A stretch of 39,949 nt of DNA from Conexibacter sp. (GCA_025964325.1 JAOPZA010000237.1:1-39949); one strand, 5' to 3'; shown: positions 7,435 to 15,696, numbered from the stretch's first letter. The notes: generated from the sequence alone by a model not told the origin. Made by a program: numbers and translations.

Positions 7435-8571
7435 ATGGACCTGACCTTCTCCGACAGCGAGCTGGCGTTCCGCGACGAGCTGCGCGGCTGGCTCGCCGCG
7501 CACCACCCCGGCCCGGAGCCGGCGGGCGAGGCGGCGGGGCTCGAGCACCGGATCGAGTGGCAGCGCGAGCTGGCGGCGGCCGGCTGGGCGGCGGTCTACT
7601 GGCCGCGCGAGTACGGCGGCCGCGGCGCGACGCTGGTCGAGTCGGCGATCTTCAACGAGGAGCTGGCGCGCGCCCGCGCGCCCTACCCGGCGAACGTGCT
7701 CGGCCTCGTGCTCGGCGGCCCGACGCTGATGGTCCACGGCACGCAGGAGCAGAGAGACCGCTACCTGCCGCCGATCGTGACGGCCGAGGAGATCTGGTGC
7801 CAGGGCTTCTCGGAGCCCGGCGCCGGCTCCGACCTTGCGGCGCTCAAGACACGCGCGGCGAAGGTCGACGGCGGCTGGCGGGTGACCGGGCAGAAGGTCT
7901 GGACCAGCTTCGCCCAGCGCGCGAAGTGGTGCATGCTCGTCGCCCGCAGCGACGCCGAGGCGCCGAAGCACAAGGGTCTCACCTACTTCCTGATGGACAT
8001 GGAGCAGGACGGCGTGCTGGTCCGGCCGCTGCGGCAGATCACCGGCGCGGCCGAGTTCAACGAGCTGTTCCTGGAGGACGTCTGGATTCCCGACGAGAAC
8101 GTCGTCGGCGGCGTCGGCAACGGCTGGGCGGTCGCGCTGACGACGTTGATGAACGAGCGTGCGGGGCTCGCCTTCGGGCTGCAGGTCGCGCTCAAGGTGC
8201 TGCTCGACGAGCTGACCGAGCAGGCCGACCAGCGCGGCCTGCTCGACGACGAGTCGGTCGCCGAGCGGCTCGGCGACCTGCACGTGCGCGCCGAGATCCT
8301 GCGGCTGACCGCCTACCGCGGGCTGACGGCGCAGATGAAGTACGGCCAGCCCGGGCCGGAGGGGTCGTTGACGAAGTGGATGTGGTCGGAGACGAACCAG
8401 CGCGCGACCGAGCTGGCCGTCGAGCTGCTGGGGCCGGAGGCGCTGGCGACCGACTCGCCGTGGGCGTTCGAGCTGCTGCGGGCACGCGGCAACACGATCG
8501 AGGGCGGCACGACCGAGATCCTCAAGAACATCGTCGCCGAGCGCGTCCTCGGCCTGCCGCGCAGCCGATGA
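7435..8571 (+). CDS. Acyl-CoA dehydrogenase, first subunit of a pair
   Basis: A 378-residue flavoenzyme that oxidises acyl-CoA to 2-enoyl-CoA using FAD. The sequence shows the N-terminal helical domain (YWPREYGGRGATLVE), the FAD/substrate loop WCQGFSEPGAGSDLAALKT, the beta-domain (VTGQKVWTSFA) and the C-terminal segment NTIEGGTTEILKNIVAERVLG. It is followed after 37 nt by a second, shorter acyl-CoA dehydrogenase. That arrangement is typical of actinobacterial heteromeric enzymes, such as the ChsE4-ChsE5 and ChsE1-ChsE2 complexes of mycobacterial steroid side-chain degradation, where each subunit lacks part of the active site. GGAGG lies 6-7 nt before the ATG. The substrate is unknown; branched or bulky acyl-CoA is plausible by analogy. 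Confidence 0.93.
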   Translation: MDLTFSDSELAFRDELRGWLAAHHPGPEPAGEAAGLEHRIEWQRELAAAGWAAVYWPREYGGRGATLVESAIFNEELARARAPYPANVLGLVLGGPTLMVHGTQEQRDRYLPPIVTAEEIWCQGFSEPGAGSDLAALKTRAAKVDGGWRVTGQKVWTSFAQRAKWCMLVARSDAEAPKHKGLTYFLMDMEQDGVLVRPLRQITGAAEFNELFLEDVWIPDENVVGGVGNGWAVALTTLMNERAGLAFGLQVALKVLLDELTEQADQRGLLDDESVAERLGDLHVRAEILRLTAYRGLTAQMKYGQPGPEGSLTKWMWSETNQRATELAVELLGPEALATDSPWAFELLRARGNTIEGGTTEILKNIVAERVLGLPRSR

Positions 8572-8608
8572 CGATCCCGCCCACCCATCCCCAGCCGCCG
8601 GGAGCTCC

Positions 8609-9658
8609 GTGAACTTCGACTTCACCGACGACCAGCGCGAGATCAAGCGGACCGCGCGCGAGCTGCTGACCGCGCGTTCGAGCATGGGGCGCGTCCGCGC
8701 GGCGGCCGAGGGCGGCGGCTACGACGACGCGCTGTGGCACGAGCTGGTGGGGCTCGGCTGGTCGGGCATCGCGATCGACGAGCAGTACGGCGGGCAGGGC
8801 CTCGGGGTGCTCGAGCTGGCGATCCTGCTGGAGGAGCTGGGCTATGCGGTGACGCCGTCGAGGTTCCTCTCGAACGCCGCGGCCGGGCTGCTGATCGAGG
8901 CGTCCGGATCGGACGAGCAGCGTGCGCGGCTGCTGCCGGGGATCGCGGACGGCAGCGCGACCGCCACGCTCGCCTTCGCGCGCGACGGCGTCGCGGAGCT
9001 GGTCGGCGACGCCGACAGCGCCGCGCACGTCGTGCTGATCGAGGACGGTCTCACGGACGCGACCGCGACGATCCACGCGACCGCCGAGCTCGAGATCGAG
9101 CCGCGCGAGACGGTCGATCCGACGCGCTGCTTCGCGCGCGTTCGCGCGGCCAGCCCCGAGCTCGGGGAGCCGCTGGTCGGGACGCTCGCGCCGGGGCTCG
9201 ACCGTGCCGAGATCGCGCTCGCCGCGGAGCTGACCGGCCTGGCGCAGCGCGCGCTCGACATGACGGTCGCCTACGTCAAGGAGCGCAGGCAGTTCGGGAC
9301 GCCGGTCGGCGCCTTCCAGGCGGTCGCGCACCACTGCGCGCAGATGCTGATGGAGACCGAGGGGGCGCGCTCGGCGACCTACTTCGCCGCATGGGCCGCC
9401 GACGCCGACCCGGAGGCGCTGCCGCGCGGCGCCTCGCTCGCGAAGACGGCGGCGAGCGACGCCGGCCTGCACGCGACCGCCGCCGCGATCCAGCTCCACG
9501 GCGGGATCGGCTTCACCTGGGAGGCCGACGTGCACTGGCTCTACAAGCGCGCCCACGTCGACGCCGCCCAGCTCGCGCCGGCGCGCGTGCACCGCGCCCG
9601 CGTCGCCCGGCTGGCGGCGGCCGGCATCGCGCGCTCCTCCCCGGCGGCCGCGGCGTAG
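8609..9658 (+). CDS. Acyl-CoA dehydrogenase, second subunit of a pair
   Basis: This 349-residue protein belongs to the same fold but to the shorter, divergent branch. It starts MNFDFTDDQREIKRTARELL, has GIAIDEQYGGQGLGVLELAI, then a middle domain lacking the usual EPxxGSD loop (ATLAFARDGVAELVGD instead), and keeps RRQFGTPVGAFQAVAHHCA and the C-terminal QLHGGIGFTWEADVHWLYKRA, whose Glu is in the position expected for the catalytic base. Loss of one site and retention of the other is what is seen in alpha2beta2 dehydrogenases, so I infer it works with the preceding gene product. The GTG start at 8609 is supported by GGGAG 5 nt upstream. The C-terminus is Ala-rich. Confidence 0.92.
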   Translation: MNFDFTDDQREIKRTARELLTARSSMGRVRAAAEGGGYDDALWHELVGLGWSGIAIDEQYGGQGLGVLELAILLEELGYAVTPSRFLSNAAAGLLIEASGSDEQRARLLPGIADGSATATLAFARDGVAELVGDADSAAHVVLIEDGLTDATATIHATAELEIEPRETVDPTRCFARVRAASPELGEPLVGTLAPGLDRAEIALAAELTGLAQRALDMTVAYVKERRQFGTPVGAFQAVAHHCAQMLMETEGARSATYFAAWAADADPEALPRGASLAKTAASDAGLHATAAAIQLHGGIGFTWEADVHWLYKRAHVDAAQLAPARVHRARVARLAAAGIARSSPAAAA

Positions 9659-9663
9659 TGGTT

Positions 9664-9703
9664 CGTCTCGTGATCGCCGTTTCCGGCCGATGGTTGCGAG
9701 ACG
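9664..9703 (+). terminator. Hairpin after acyl-CoA dehydrogenase pair
   Basis: CGTCTCG at 9664-9670 pairs with CGAGACG at 9697-9703 around a 26-nt loop, and CCG/CGG inside the loop can pair. It lies just after the dehydrogenase stop codon. No T tract follows, so termination is uncertain. It would overlap the upstream alternative start of the GNAT gene. Confidence 0.35.
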
Positions 9704-9722
9704 GGCCACGAGCGAGGATGCC

Positions 9723-10283
9723 GTGACCGTCGACGTGGTCCACGGCGATGGCCCCGCGGCGGGCGACGGCCACGGCGACGTGCGCCACGGGCAGATCGCG
9801 CTCGTCCCCGTCGACCTGCGGCTGCGCGCGCGCGTGCTGGCGCTCGGACCGCACCCGCGCCAGCGCAGATACTCGGGAGTGCCGAGCGACACGCTCCCGC
9901 CGGCCGAGCGCGACCCGGCGCAGTACCCGGTCGCGATCGTCGAGGACGGGAACCCCGTCGGCTTCTTCGCCCTGCAGGGCGGTCCCGGCGCCGGGCGCCT
10001 CATACGCGGCCGCCAGGAGATGCTGCTGCGCGCCTTCTTCGTCGACGCGACGCGGCAGGGGCGGGGCATCGCGCCGCGCGCGCTGCTCGAGCTGCCGCGC
10101 TACATCCGCGCGCTCGACCCGGCGATCCGCCGCGTCGTGCTGACGGTCAACGTCGACAACGGACCGGCGATCCGGACCTACCTGCGCAGCGGCTTCGTCG
10201 ACACCGGCGAGCTCTTCCACGGCGGCATCTACGGGCCGCAGCACGTGTTCGCGTTGAGCGTGCCGCGAGCGCCCGCCGCCTGA
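9723..10283 (+). CDS. GNAT-family N-acetyltransferase
   Basis: A protein of about 186 residues with the acetyl-CoA-binding motif A of GNAT enzymes: LLRAFFVDATRQGRGIAPRAL, where RQGRGIA is the pyrophosphate loop, followed by VVLTVNVDNGPAIRTYLRSGFV, the usual motif B with Asn and Gly-Phe. It would transfer an acetyl group from acetyl-CoA to an amine; the substrate cannot be told. The start is uncertain: GTG at 9723 has GCGAGG a few nt upstream and is preferred, while an ATG at 9690 in the same frame would overlap the hairpin. The DNA between it and the following export operon contains a regulatory repeat, so it is probably not part of that operon. Confidence 0.85.
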   Translation: MTVDVVHGDGPAAGDGHGDVRHGQIALVPVDLRLRARVLALGPHPRQRRYSGVPSDTLPPAERDPAQYPVAIVEDGNPVGFFALQGGPGAGRLIRGRQEMLLRAFFVDATRQGRGIAPRALLELPRYIRALDPAIRRVVLTVNVDNGPAIRTYLRSGFVDTGELFHGGIYGPQHVFALSVPRAPAA

Positions 10284-10303
10284 GCCGCCCGCTCGCTCGC
10301 CGG

Positions 10304-10344
10304 GAACGGGTTCTTAGCCCGTTCTTGGGTTGCCGTCCCATCAT
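10304..10344 (+). promoter_or_regulatory. Regulatory region: 11-bp-period direct repeat and inverted repeat before export operon
   Basis: GTTCTT occurs at 10310-10315 and again at 10321-10326, exactly 11 bp apart (GTTCTTAGCCCGTTCTTGG), the geometry bound by OmpR/PhoB-type response regulators. CATCAT at 10339-10344 lies 10 bp after the second repeat, where a -10 box would be expected for such a promoter. The same DNA can also form GAACGGG/CCCGTTC (10304-10310 with 10318-10324). These are sequence observations; no response regulator gene is adjacent. Confidence 0.45.
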
Positions 10345-10414
10345 GAGGCCCGCGGGGTGGGCGTCTGCCCGCCCCGCGCCGTCGAGACAGGCTCCCAGGA
10401 GGCCGCGCCCCACG

Positions 10415-12238
10415 ATGCAGCAGCGAACGCCCGCCAGCAGGTCATGGACCACGTACGCGTTGGGCGCGGGGTGCGTCGGGGCGGTCATCGCCGCGATCCT
10501 GCTCGTCGGCCCCTCGAGCGCCTCGACGAGCGGAGTGATCGAGCGCACGGTGACCGTCGCCCGCGGCGTCGTGCAGTCGACGGTCTCGGGCAGCGGCACG
10601 GTCTCGCCGGCGAAGCAGATGAGCGTCGACTTCGAGAACAGCGGGAAGCTGACGCACGTCTACGCGAAGACCGGCGAGCACGTCGTCAAGGGCGAGCTGC
10701 TGGCGAAGATCGACGCGACCGCCGCGAACGCCGCGCTGACGCAGGCGCAGGACAACCTGACGGCCGCGCAGAACGGCCAGGCGACGGCGTCATCGTCGGG
10801 GTCCTCGGGCTCCTCGGGCGGATCGTCCTCCGGCAGCTCCTCGTCGTCCTCCGGCGCGAGCGCGTCGACCGCGTCGACCGCCGCGCTGGCCTCCGGCACG
10901 ACGGCGCCGGGCAGCGACACGGCGGCGACGACGATCCCGTCGAACACGAGCGTCGCGACCACGGCCGCCGTCGCCGCGAGACCGAAGCGAACCGCGGCGC
11001 CGAAGACGACGACGACCCCGGCGACGACGAAGACGACCGGCACCACGATCCCGCAGCAGACCACGACGCAGGTCACCACGACGCCGGGCACGGCCGAGAC
11101 GACGCCGAAGACGACGACGCAGGTGACGACGACGCCGCAGCACACGAGCACGACGACGACCACGACGCCGTCGAGCGCCGGCGGGTCGAGCGGGACCGGG
11201 TCGGGCGGCACGAGGTCGAATGGGACCGGGTCGAGCGGCGCGACCGGCCCGACGACCACGACGGGCTCCTCCGGCGCGCGGGGGTCGAGCGGCAGCACGA
11301 CCGCGCCCGGCGGCACGAGCACGAGCGGCAAGAGCAGCTCGGGCGGGTCGAGCGGGTCGAGCGGCGGCTCGACCACGACGACCCCGAGCGCCGCCGAGTT
11401 GACGCAGCTCGAGCAGGCCGTGACCGACGCGCAGGCGACCGTCGACGCGACGGTCCTGCGCGCGCCGATGGACGGCACGATCGCCTCCGTCGGCGCGACC
11501 GTCGGCGAGACCGTCAGCGGCGGCGGCTCGACCACGTCGAGCGCGACCGCCGCGAGCTCGTCCTCGTCCTCCTCCGGCGGCGGCGCGGGCGGCGCCGGCA
11601 GCGGGTCGTCCTCCGGCAGCGCGTCCTCGAGCGCGGGCTTCATCTCGCTCGTGAACCTCCGTGCGATGGACCTCGTCGTGCCGTTCAGCGAGTCCGACAT
11701 CGGCCAGCTGCGGGTCGGGCAGTCGGCGACGGTGACGGTCAGCGCGCTGTCGGACAAGCAGCTCGCCGCGCACGTCGTGGCGATCGCGACGCTCTCGACG
11801 ACGAGCAACAGCGTCGTCTCCTACGACGTCACGTTCCGCCTCGACCAGCTCGCGAGCGGCCTCAAGGCGGGGATGACGGCGACCGCGAGAGTGGTCGTCA
11901 AGCAGGTCGGCAACGCCGTCAACGTGACGAGCGCGGCGGTCAGCGGCAGCACCGTCACGCTGCTGAAGAACGGCAAGCACGTGAGCACGCCGGTCACGAC
12001 CGGCGTCGTCGGCGACAGCACCACGCAACTGCTGAGCGGCGTGAAGGCCGGCGACCAGGTGGTCGTGACGATCGCGCCGACCGCCAGTTCGACCAACTCC
12101 GGCTCGAGATCCGGCGCCGCCGGCGGGTTCGGCGGCGCGGCCGGCGGCGGCCTCGGCGGTGGTGCCCGCGCCTTCGGTGGTGGTGGCGGCGGGTTCGGCG
12201 GCGGCTTCCCCCGCGCAGCCGCGAAGGGCGGCCCATGA
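10415..12238 (+). CDS. MacA/HlyD-like membrane-fusion adaptor with long low-complexity inserts
   Basis: A 607-residue adaptor for an ABC exporter. After a short cytoplasmic start, one membrane helix (about residues 13-30) anchors it. The first lipoyl half is seen in GKLTHVYAKTGEHVVKGELL, the second in VLRAPMDGTIASVGATVGET, then a beta-barrel (FISLVNLRAMDLVVPFSESD, RVGQSATVTVSA) and a membrane-proximal domain. Where Gram-negative MacA carries a coiled-coil hairpin, this protein has about 200 Ser/Gly then Thr/Pro-rich residues (roughly 125-327), with a second Ser/Gly insert near 370-408 and a Gly-rich tail. ATG 10415 is preceded by AGGAGG 12-13 nt upstream. Its TGA overlaps the ATG of the ATPase gene (ATGA). 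Confidence 0.88.
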   Translation: MQQRTPASRSWTTYALGAGCVGAVIAAILLVGPSSASTSGVIERTVTVARGVVQSTVSGSGTVSPAKQMSVDFENSGKLTHVYAKTGEHVVKGELLAKIDATAANAALTQAQDNLTAAQNGQATASSSGSSGSSGGSSSGSSSSSSGASASTASTAALASGTTAPGSDTAATTIPSNTSVATTAAVAARPKRTAAPKTTTTPATTKTTGTTIPQQTTTQVTTTPGTAETTPKTTTQVTTTPQHTSTTTTTTPSSAGGSSGTGSGGTRSNGTGSSGATGPTTTTGSSGARGSSGSTTAPGGTSTSGKSSSGGSSGSSGGSTTTTPSAAELTQLEQAVTDAQATVDATVLRAPMDGTIASVGATVGETVSGGGSTTSSATAASSSSSSSGGGAGGAGSGSSSGSASSSAGFISLVNLRAMDLVVPFSESDIGQLRVGQSATVTVSALSDKQLAAHVVAIATLSTTSNSVVSYDVTFRLDQLASGLKAGMTATARVVVKQVGNAVNVTSAAVSGSTVTLLKNGKHVSTPVTTGVVGDSTTQLLSGVKAGDQVVVTIAPTASSTNSGSRSGAAGGFGGAAGGGLGGGARAFGGGGGGFGGGFPRAAAKGGP

Positions 12239-13080
12239 GCCGGTGGCGAGGGTCGACGCGCGGTGCGCCGGTGCCCCGGCGCAACCTCCATCCGCGTGCG
12301 GCTCTCGTCGCCGCCGATGCCGCGCCCGTCGCCGGGCCGCCGCGCGGCGCCGGAGCACCGCGAAGCGGCCCACGGCGTCCGGTGCTGTCGGTCGAGGGGG
12401 TGACGAAGACCTATCGGATGGGCGACGTCACGGTCCGGGCGCTGCGCGGTGTCACGTTGCAGGTGCAGCGGGGCGACTTCGTCGCGGTGATGGGCAGCTC
12501 GGGCAGCGGCAAGAGCACGCTGATGAACATCCTCGGCTGCCTCGACGTGCCGACCAGCGGCCGCTACCTGCTCGACGGGATCGACGTCAGCTCCTACGGC
12601 GACGACGACCTCGCCGACATCCGCAACCGCAAGATCGGTTTCATCTTCCAGAGCTTCAACCTCGTTCCGCGGACGCGCACGATCGCGAACGTCGAGCTGC
12701 CGCTCGCCTATGCCGGGATGGGGCGTGTCCAGCGGCGCAAGCGCGCGGTCGCCGCGCTCGAGTCGGTCGGCATGGGCAACCGCATCGAGCACCTGCCTTC
12801 CGAGCTGTCCGGCGGCCAGCAGCAGCGTGTCGCGGTGGCGCGGGCGATCGTGACGAATCCACCGTTGATCCTCGCCGACGAGCCGACCGGCAACCTCGAC
12901 TCGCGCTCGACCGACGACGTGCTGCGGATCTTCTCCGACCTCAACGCGGAGGGGCGCACGATCGTGATGATCACGCACGAGCCCGACGTGGCCGAGCGCG
13001 CCAAGCGCGTGATCCGACTGACGGACGGCCGCGTCGTCGAGGACCGACGCGTCGCCGCCGTACGAGACGTGCGGGCATGA
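12235..13080 (+). CDS. ABC transporter ATP-binding protein, MacB/LolD type
   Basis: This 281-residue ATPase powers the exporter formed with the adjacent permease. Walker A is GSSGSGKST, the Q-loop is IGFIFQSFNLVP, the signature is LSGGQQQRVAVARA, Walker B is LILADEPTGNLDS and the switch His is in VMITHEPDVAE. The family region begins at VLSVEGVTKTYRMG, so about 48 N-terminal residues (Arg/Pro/Ala-rich) are an unusual extension; a shorter protein from a later start is possible, but the ATG at 12235 overlaps the adaptor stop as ATGA and argues for the long form. The stop overlaps the permease start in the same way, indicating translational coupling through all three genes. Confidence 0.95.
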   Translation: MSRWRGSTRGAPVPRRNLHPRAALVAADAAPVAGPPRGAGAPRSGPRRPVLSVEGVTKTYRMGDVTVRALRGVTLQVQRGDFVAVMGSSGSGKSTLMNILGCLDVPTSGRYLLDGIDVSSYGDDDLADIRNRKIGFIFQSFNLVPRTRTIANVELPLAYAGMGRVQRRKRAVAALESVGMGNRIEHLPSELSGGQQQRVAVARAIVTNPPLILADEPTGNLDSRSTDDVLRIFSDLNAEGRTIVMITHEPDVAERAKRVIRLTDGRVVEDRRVAAVRDVRA

Positions 13081-14282
13081 TCGGGCTCGAGACGTTGCGG
13101 ATCGCGGTCGGCGGGATCCTCGCGAACAAGCTGCGCTCCGGTCTGACGATCCTCGGCCTGATGATCGGCGTCGCCTCGGTGATCGTCCTGATCGCGGTCG
13201 GCAACGGCTCCTCGAAGTCGGTCTCGACCGCGATCGAGAGCCTCGGCTCGAACGTCCTGCTGGTCATCAGCGGGACGAGCCCGAACAGCACGAGCGCGGC
13301 GCCGCCGGAGACCAAGCCGCTGACGATCGCCGACGCCCACGCGCTCGAGCACAACGTGCTGGGGCCGGACATCAAGGGCGCGGCCCCGACCGTCTCGGCG
13401 ACCGCGACGATCGTGAACGGCAACACGAGCTATCAGCCGTCGTCGCTCGTCGGGACGACGACCGCCTATCAGAGCGCGCAGGACTACAAGCTCGCCGACG
13501 GCTCCTTCTTCACCGCCGCGGAGGTGACGAGACGCGAGCGGGTGATCGTGCTCGGCTCGACCGTCGTGCAGAACCTCGGCGCGAGCGTCGGGCAGACGGT
13601 GCAGGTCGGCGGCGTCAACTTCCAGGTCGTCGGGATCCTCGCGTCGAGAGGCTCGAACGGCACGACCAACCAGGACGACGTCGCGCTCGCGCCGATCACC
13701 GCCGTGCAGGACACGCTGTCGGGCTACGGCGACGTCAACTCGATCACCGTGCAGGCGACCTCGCGCGCGAAGCTCGACGACGCCTCCGCCGAGGTGACGG
13801 CGATCCTGAACCAGCGCCACAAGCTCGCGAACGGCGGCGCCTCCGACTTCCAGGTCATCAACCAGGGCTCGCTGCTCGCCGCCTCGGCGTCGACGAGCAG
13901 CGTCTTCACGACGCTGCTGGCCGAGGTCGCGGCGATCTCGCTGCTGGTCGGCGGGATCGGCGTGATGAACATCATGCTCGTGTCCGTCACCGAGCGGACG
14001 CGGGAGATCGGGATCCGCAAGGCGATCGGCGCACGGCGCAGCGACGTGCTGGCGCAGTTCCTGTTCGAGGCGGTGCTCGTCTCGATGCTCGGCGGCGTCT
14101 TCGGTGTCGTGCTCGGGATCGTCGGCAGCCAGTTCAAGATCGCCGGCGTCCAGCCGCTGATCGCGACCTACTCGATCTTCCTGGCCTTCGGCGCGGCGCT
14201 CGCTACCGGCCTGTTCTTCGGCACCTACCCGGCGAGTCGCGCCGCTCGCCTGCGACCGATCGAAGCGCTCCGCTTCGAGTGA
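13077..14282 (+). CDS. ABC transporter permease, MacB/FtsX type
   Basis: A 401-residue permease with the MacB layout: one N-terminal membrane helix (SGLTILGLMIGVASVIVLIAV), a large extracytoplasmic domain of about 220 residues (MacB_PCD-like, including VIVLGSTVVQNLGASVGQTV), then three C-terminal helices carrying the FtsX domain with VTERTREIGIRKAIGARRSD. The protein ends in the typical PASRAARLRPIEALRFE. It overlaps the ATPase stop by ATGA. With one ATPase and one permease per unit, the complex would be a homodimer of each. The family exports peptides, macrolides or lipoproteins; the cargo here is not evident, although a lipoprotein is encoded two genes downstream. Confidence 0.95.
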   Translation: MIGLETLRIAVGGILANKLRSGLTILGLMIGVASVIVLIAVGNGSSKSVSTAIESLGSNVLLVISGTSPNSTSAAPPETKPLTIADAHALEHNVLGPDIKGAAPTVSATATIVNGNTSYQPSSLVGTTTAYQSAQDYKLADGSFFTAAEVTRRERVIVLGSTVVQNLGASVGQTVQVGGVNFQVVGILASRGSNGTTNQDDVALAPITAVQDTLSGYGDVNSITVQATSRAKLDDASAEVTAILNQRHKLANGGASDFQVINQGSLLAASASTSSVFTTLLAEVAAISLLVGGIGVMNIMLVSVTERTREIGIRKAIGARRSDVLAQFLFEAVLVSMLGGVFGVVLGIVGSQFKIAGVQPLIATYSIFLAFGAALATGLFFGTYPASRAARLRPIEALRFE

Positions 14283-14292
14283 GGAGTTCCCG

Positions 14293-14964
14293 ATGAGCGA
14301 CGACCAGCCGACCGACACGATGCTCGAGGACGAGCGCTACGACGACTGGCCCGACGAGGACGCGCCGGACGAGCTGCCGCAGCGCAGGCGGCGCGCCGGC
14401 CTCACGCGCGTCACCGGCGGCCTGCTCGCGCTGCTGCTCGTCGCCGCCGGCTTCGTCGGCGGCGTGCTGGTCCAGAAGCAGGCCGCTGGAAGCAGCAGCG
14501 GTGGTGGTGGTGGCGGCGGCGGTGGCGGTCTGAGCGCCGGCAGTGGCCCGGCGGGCGCCGGCAGGAAGCCCGCGAGCGGCGCAGCCGGCGGCCGCGGCGG
14601 CCAGGCCGGCGGCCTCGGCGGGGCGAACGCCACCATCGGCACGGTCTCCTCGGTCGACGGCAAGACGCTCTACGTCGCCGACCCGAGCGGCAACACGCTG
14701 AAGGTCAAGGCGGCCCAGAGCGCGACCGTCCGTCGCACGATCGACAGCAAGATCAGTGCGATCAACCCCGGCGAGACCGTCGTGATCCAGGGAACGAAGA
14801 AGAACGGCGCGATCACGGCGACCTCGATCAGCGCCAGTCCGGCGGCGAGCGGCAGATCGAGCGGCGGTGCCGGCGCCCTCAGCCAGCTCTTCGGCGGCGC
14901 CGGCGCCGGCGCGGCCGGCGCGGCTCGCGGCGCTGCCGGCGGCGGCTCGCGTCGCGGCGGCTGA
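14293..14964 (+). CDS. Membrane-anchored protein with Gly-rich linker and small beta domain
   Basis: This 223-residue protein has an acidic cytoplasmic start (about 40 residues, DDQPTDTMLEDERYDDWPDED), a basic patch (QRRRRAG), one membrane helix (GGLLALLLVAAGFVGGVLV), a poly-Gly linker and an extracytoplasmic domain of about 65 residues: IGTVSSVDGKTLYVADPSG, LKVKAAQSATVRRTI, INPGETVVIQGTKKNG. That pattern of short strands resembles DUF5666-like, OB-type domains; this match is from memory and tentative. The tail is Gly/Ala-rich. AGGAG overlaps the permease stop and sits 6 nt before the ATG, so it belongs to the export operon. Its role, perhaps as an accessory factor on the outer face, is inferred from position only. 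Confidence 0.75.
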   Translation: MSDDQPTDTMLEDERYDDWPDEDAPDELPQRRRRAGLTRVTGGLLALLLVAAGFVGGVLVQKQAAGSSSGGGGGGGGGGLSAGSGPAGAGRKPASGAAGGRGGQAGGLGGANATIGTVSSVDGKTLYVADPSGNTLKVKAAQSATVRRTIDSKISAINPGETVVIQGTKKNGAITATSISASPAASGRSSGGAGALSQLFGGAGAGAAGAARGAAGGGSRRGG

Positions 14965-15006
14965 GCCGCCCCGCCCTCCAACGACATGCAACAGAACGAG
15001 GATCAC

Positions 15007-15696
15007 ATGAACCTTCCGACCGATCGCCGCGCACGCCTGATCGCCGTCGCGCTGGCCGCCCTGGTCGTCGCGCTCGTCGTCGCGGCCTGCGGCTCGTCGT
15101 CCTCCGGCGGCTCCGGCGCGGCGGCGTCGAGCACGACCGGTACGAACGGCACGACGACGACCGGCGCCGGCGGCCGCACCAACACGAAGCTCGCCGCCTG
15201 CCTCCAGCAGCAGGGCGTGACGCTGCCCTCCCGGCCGGGCCGCGCCGACGGCGGGCCGCCGGCCGCTCGCACCGGCACGAACCCCGCCCCGCCGGCGGGC
15301 ACCGGGACCGGGACGAACGCGAGGCGGGCGCCCGGCGGCGGCCTCTTCGGCGGCAGCGGGATGTCGGCCGCGCAGCGCACGAAGCTGCAGGCGGCCCTGA
15401 GAAGATGCGGCGCCAGCTTCGGCGGCGGCCGCTTCAAGGGCGGCAACAGCGCCGCCTATCGCACCGCGATCGCGAAGTTCGTCGCGTGCGTCAGAGGAGA
15501 CGGCTACGACCTGCCGGCGCCGAACACGTCCGGCAAGGGTCCGGTGTTCGACCCGAGCAAGGTGAACCAGAGAGATCCGAAGTGGATCAAGGCCAGCAAG
15601 GCCTGCCAGTCGCTGCTGCCGCAGGGCCGACCCGGCGGCCAGGGCGGCGCCGGAGCGGGCGGCGGCCAGCCGCCGGCCGCGGGCGGCGCGAGCTAG
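15007..15696 (+). CDS. Lipoprotein with duplicated Cys motif, last gene of export operon
   Basis: A 229-residue predicted lipoprotein: positive start, hydrophobic helix and lipobox VVAAC with the modified Cys at residue 28, then a Ser/Thr/Gly linker. The mature part has two similar units: KLAACLQQQGVTLPSRPG followed by LQAALRRCGASFGG, and KFVACVRGDGYDLPAPN followed by KASKACQSLLPQG. Each unit has one Cys before a Gly-x-x-Leu-Pro turn and a second Cys in a later helix, so two disulphides are likely. The motif resembles the ACMRxxGvpNFPDP motif that I recall in many actinobacterial lipoproteins. The ATG at 15007 with GAGGA 6 nt upstream is preferred over the ATG at 14986. A partner of the exporter is inferred from context. 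Confidence 0.8.
   Translation: MNLPTDRRARLIAVALAALVVALVVAACGSSSSGGSGAAASSTTGTNGTTTTGAGGRTNTKLAACLQQQGVTLPSRPGRADGGPPAARTGTNPAPPAGTGTGTNARRAPGGGLFGGSGMSAAQRTKLQAALRRCGASFGGGRFKGGNSAAYRTAIAKFVACVRGDGYDLPAPNTSGKGPVFDPSKVNQRDPKWIKASKACQSLLPQGRPGGQGGAGAGGGQPPAAGGAS

Noticed and set aside
10785-11397. Tandem repeats or a CRISPR-like array in the Ser/Thr/Gly-rich stretch
   Set aside because: The periodicity is only codon-level low complexity within the adaptor gene; there are no constant repeats with unique spacers.
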